Shown here: positions 62,471 through 64,000 of the stretch, piece by piece
How positions within the stretch are numbered: position 1 is the stretch's first letter
Layout: the number at the start of each line of letters is the position of its first letter
DNA from: an uncultured Atopobiaceae bacterium
Lineage (GTDB): Bacteria > Actinomycetota > Coriobacteriia > Coriobacteriales > Atopobiaceae
DNA: 64,000 nt
Direction: 5' to 3'
NCBI GenBank assembly: GCA_944322145.1
Contig: CALUNW010000006.1
Location: forward strand, 124,001-188,000
The notes under the pieces: model-generated
What the model saw: the letters and a program-made list of their open reading frames with translations, nothing else
What the model was told of the DNA's origin: nothing
The model's database searches: none
Translations under genes and position numbers: made by a program

Positions 62471-62899
62471 TCATGAATTGGCGGCGTGCTCCTCTGCTAC
62501 GGCAGAGATCAGCCGAGCGAGCGGCCAGCTACGATTGACCTTGTTGAGCAGGGCCTTGGGGCCGACCACGCATCCCATCTCGCGGCTGCGGGCGAGAAAA
62601 ACGTTGACCTGCGCGTCCGCCAGGCCGCACAGCAGGATGAATTCGTCACACGGCGGCACCGGGCCCTCGTAGGGCATCGGCGCAGGTCTGAACCCCGGAA
62701 GCCGGGCGAACGCGCCCGCCGGGTCACCTAGGCGTTCCGGAAGCGCCGTGCGCGCCACCACGCCCATGTCGCGCAGGAGGGAGCGCACCGCCTCGCCCTT
62801 CTCGGAAGAGGGGTCAAGCCCCCAGAGCACCGCGCACGGCACGGGCCCCGAGGGCTTGACCTTCTTGCGAGCAGCCTTTTTCTGTGGCTTGCCGGCCAT
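62471..62899 (-). CDS. DUF3783 domain protein
   Basis: 142 residues. After a Lys-rich N-terminus, the CDEFILLCGL to LNKVNRSWPLARLISAVAEEH segment matches the DUF3783 pattern seen in clostridia. No characterised role. Its ATG overlaps the rubrerythrin stop (TAATG), so it belongs to the Fur-rubrerythrin operon and may serve oxidative stress. Confidence 0.7.
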   Translation of the reverse strand: MAGKPQKKAARKKVKPSGPVPCAVLWGLDPSSEKGEAVRSLLRDMGVVARTALPERLGDPAGAFARLPGFRPAPMPYEGPVPPCDEFILLCGLADAQVNVFLARSREMGCVVGPKALLNKVNRSWPLARLISAVAEEHAANS

Positions 62900-63483
62900 T
62901 AGCCGAAGTAGCGCTCGAGCAGGCCCTTGAGAGCCTTGCCGTGACGAGCCTCGTCACGGGCCATCTCGTGGACGGTGTCGTGGATGGCGTCGAGGTTGTT
63001 CTTCTTGGCGCAGGTGGCGAGCTCAGTCTTGCCCTGCGTGGCGCCGAACTCGCAGTCGACGCGCCAGGCGAGGTTGGCCTTGGTGGAGGCCTTCATGTTG
63101 GGCTCGAGCTCCTCGCCGAGCAGCTCGGCGAACTTGGAGGCGTGCTCGGCCTCCTCGTAGGCGGCCTTCTCCCAGTACAGGCCGATCTCGGGATAGCCCT
63201 CGCGGTGAGCGATGCGGGCCATGCAGAGGTACATGCCGACCTCGGAGCACTCGCCGTTGAAGTTGGCCTTGAGCTGCTCGAGGATGTAGGCCTTGTCCTC
63301 GTCGGAGATGTCGGGGTTGTCCTTCACGGTCTTGCCGTAGATGCCGTACTCGTGCTCGGCGGCGAGCTTGAGCTCGCCCTCGACCTTCTCGAACTGGCTC
63401 GCGGGGGCCTTGCAGACCGGGCACTCCGCCGGCGGCTCCTCGCCCTCGTAGATGTAACCGCAGACCTTGCAAACCCACTTCAT
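62899..63483 (-). CDS. rbr: Reverse rubrerythrin (rubredoxin at N-terminus)
   Basis: 194 residues. Rubredoxin Cys5-x2-Cys8 and Cys21-x2-Cys24 ([17 protein letters not shown]) come first. The diiron ferritin-like domain follows, with E-x-x-H pairs [27 protein letters not shown] and [11 protein letters not shown]. Reduces hydrogen peroxide. Same order as clostridial reverse rubrerythrins. ATG 63483 (GGAGGTACGCC). Next after a Fur-family regulator; a PerR-like relation is likely. Confidence 0.95.
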   Translation of the reverse strand: MKWVCKVCGYIYEGEEPPAECPVCKAPASQFEKVEGELKLAAEHEYGIYGKTVKDNPDISDEDKAYILEQLKANFNGECSEVGMYLCMARIAHREGYPEIGLYWEKAAYEEAEHASKFAELLGEELEPNMKASTKANLAWRVDCEFGATQGKTELATCAKKNNLDAIHDTVHEMARDEARHGKALKGLLERYFG

Positions 63484-63551
63484 GGCGTACCTCCTTGTTG
63501 TCGTCCTACGGCCGGGCTCCCTGCCCCGCCGCCCTCTCCTATGCACACGGC

Positions 63552-63950
63552 CTAGGCCGTAGTTGCCAAATCTTCCTGACACGCAGGGCAGATGCCGTCG
63601 AACTGCAGCGAGTGACTGGTTATCTGGTACCCAGATGCCCGTGCAGCCACCTCGTCAACGTCGCCCAGCACGGGAATCATCACGTCGTCGACACGACCGC
63701 AGCAGGTGCAGCGCACGTGATAATGCGCAAAGGTCTGATGGTCAAAGCGGTCGGCGCCGTTGTTGATCCTCACACGCCCGATCTTGCCCTCGTCGGAGAG
63801 CTTTCCCAGCGTGCGGTAGACGGTCGCGCGGCCGATGCTGGGATGCTCGACGTGGACCGCCTCGTAGACCTCATCGGCGGTGGGGTGGTTGGCCAGCCGG
63901 CGCAGCTCGTCTTCGATGATCGACCTTTGCACGGTGTTCCTGCTCGTCAT
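63552..63950 (-). CDS. Fur/PerR-family regulator
   Basis: 132 residues. HTH around [34 protein letters not shown]. Metal-site [20 protein letters not shown] gives His/Cys ligands; two CxxC (CTCC and CPAC) bind structural zinc. Position upstream of rubrerythrin argues for PerR-like peroxide sensing. RBS GAGAGGGGGC before the ATG; promoter-like TATGCT / TATAGT stretches on the minus strand near 63974-63990. Confidence 0.92.
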   Translation of the reverse strand: MTSRNTVQRSIIEDELRRLANHPTADEVYEAVHVEHPSIGRATVYRTLGKLSDEGKIGRVRINNGADRFDHQTFAHYHVRCTCCGRVDDVMIPVLGDVDEVAARASGYQITSHSLQFDGICPACQEDLATTA

Positions 63951-64000
63951 GTCTCGCCCCCTCTCGTGCTGAGGGAACTATAGCATATTGAGACTGAATC

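Overview
The window is high-GC, gene-dense bacterial DNA with actinobacterial features. These include actinobacterial-style gene content, a TsaB-RimI-TsaD triple fusion, an ECF-type riboflavin/energy-coupling transporter locus, anaerobe-type enzymes (NfnAB, reverse rubrerythrin, L-cysteine desulfidase) and many strongly GC-biased third codon positions. I infer an anaerobic Coriobacteriia (Atopobiaceae such as Olsenella is the best guess). No 16S rRNA is present to confirm this.

Layout. Positions 1-6.2 kb: an aminotransferase carrying an N-terminal XRE DNA-binding domain, a frameshifted SAM methyltransferase, endonuclease III, a UvrA-like ABC ATPase, a peptide-deformylase-like protein and TrmL. 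Positions 6.3-8.5 kb: a small accessory patch with an AAA ATPase, a 9-bp tandem repeat, a 5'-truncated GNAT remnant and an esterase. Positions 8.6-11.6 kb: a YtrA-type GntR/ABC-2 export operon ending in a 27-residue membrane peptide. Positions 11.7-14.8 kb: a DUF1349 protein, a dienelactone-hydrolase-like protein and a UPF0210 protein. Positions 14.8-16.4 kb: a gene for a putative nuclease-like protein of unknown function, bracketed by two 97-bp AT-rich elements and by 17-bp repeat arrays in opposite orientation. Positions 16.4-20.7 kb: murB, then an FMN riboswitch and the ribU-ecfA(A')-ecfT transporter genes. Positions 20.8-28.7 kb: purL, a DMT exporter, a serpin lipoprotein, and an ECF sigma factor with a probable anti-sigma factor. 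Positions 28.8-41.5 kb: malic enzyme, an NlpC/P60-like protein, galE, a polyprenyl synthase, a peptidoglycan-binding protein, tRNA-Gln, glmU-prs-pth, nfnAB and a nucleotidyltransferase. Positions 41.6-49.5 kb: an XRE regulator, a PNPOx-fold protein, groES-groEL, a lipoprotein, nadE and a REP-associated tyrosine transposase (RAYT). Positions 49.6-64 kb: an amino-acid ABC transporter, cysteine desulfidase, ogt/alkA, an AraC regulator, the tsaB-rimI-tsaD fusion, a large GGDEF/EAL protein, and a Fur-rubrerythrin-DUF3783 operon.

The most notable system is a dispersed family of short perfect palindromes with the core GGGGAC/GTCCCC and arms TGATTCAAAA, TGATGAAA or TGTTAATT, plus longer nested versions. 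About 20 copies occur in 64 kb. Most sit exactly at gene 3' ends: seven genes take their stop codon from a palindrome, and one ABC ATPase ORF has a 79-bp palindrome in its linker and another at its C-terminus. A single RAYT gene is flanked on both sides by these palindromes, as expected for a REP/RAYT system. The palindromes probably act as transcript 3' ends or terminators as well as being mobile.

The rest of the genes are mostly housekeeping and consistent with a fermentative anaerobe: purine and NAD synthesis, cell-wall precursor synthesis, chaperones, DNA repair and oxidative-stress defence.
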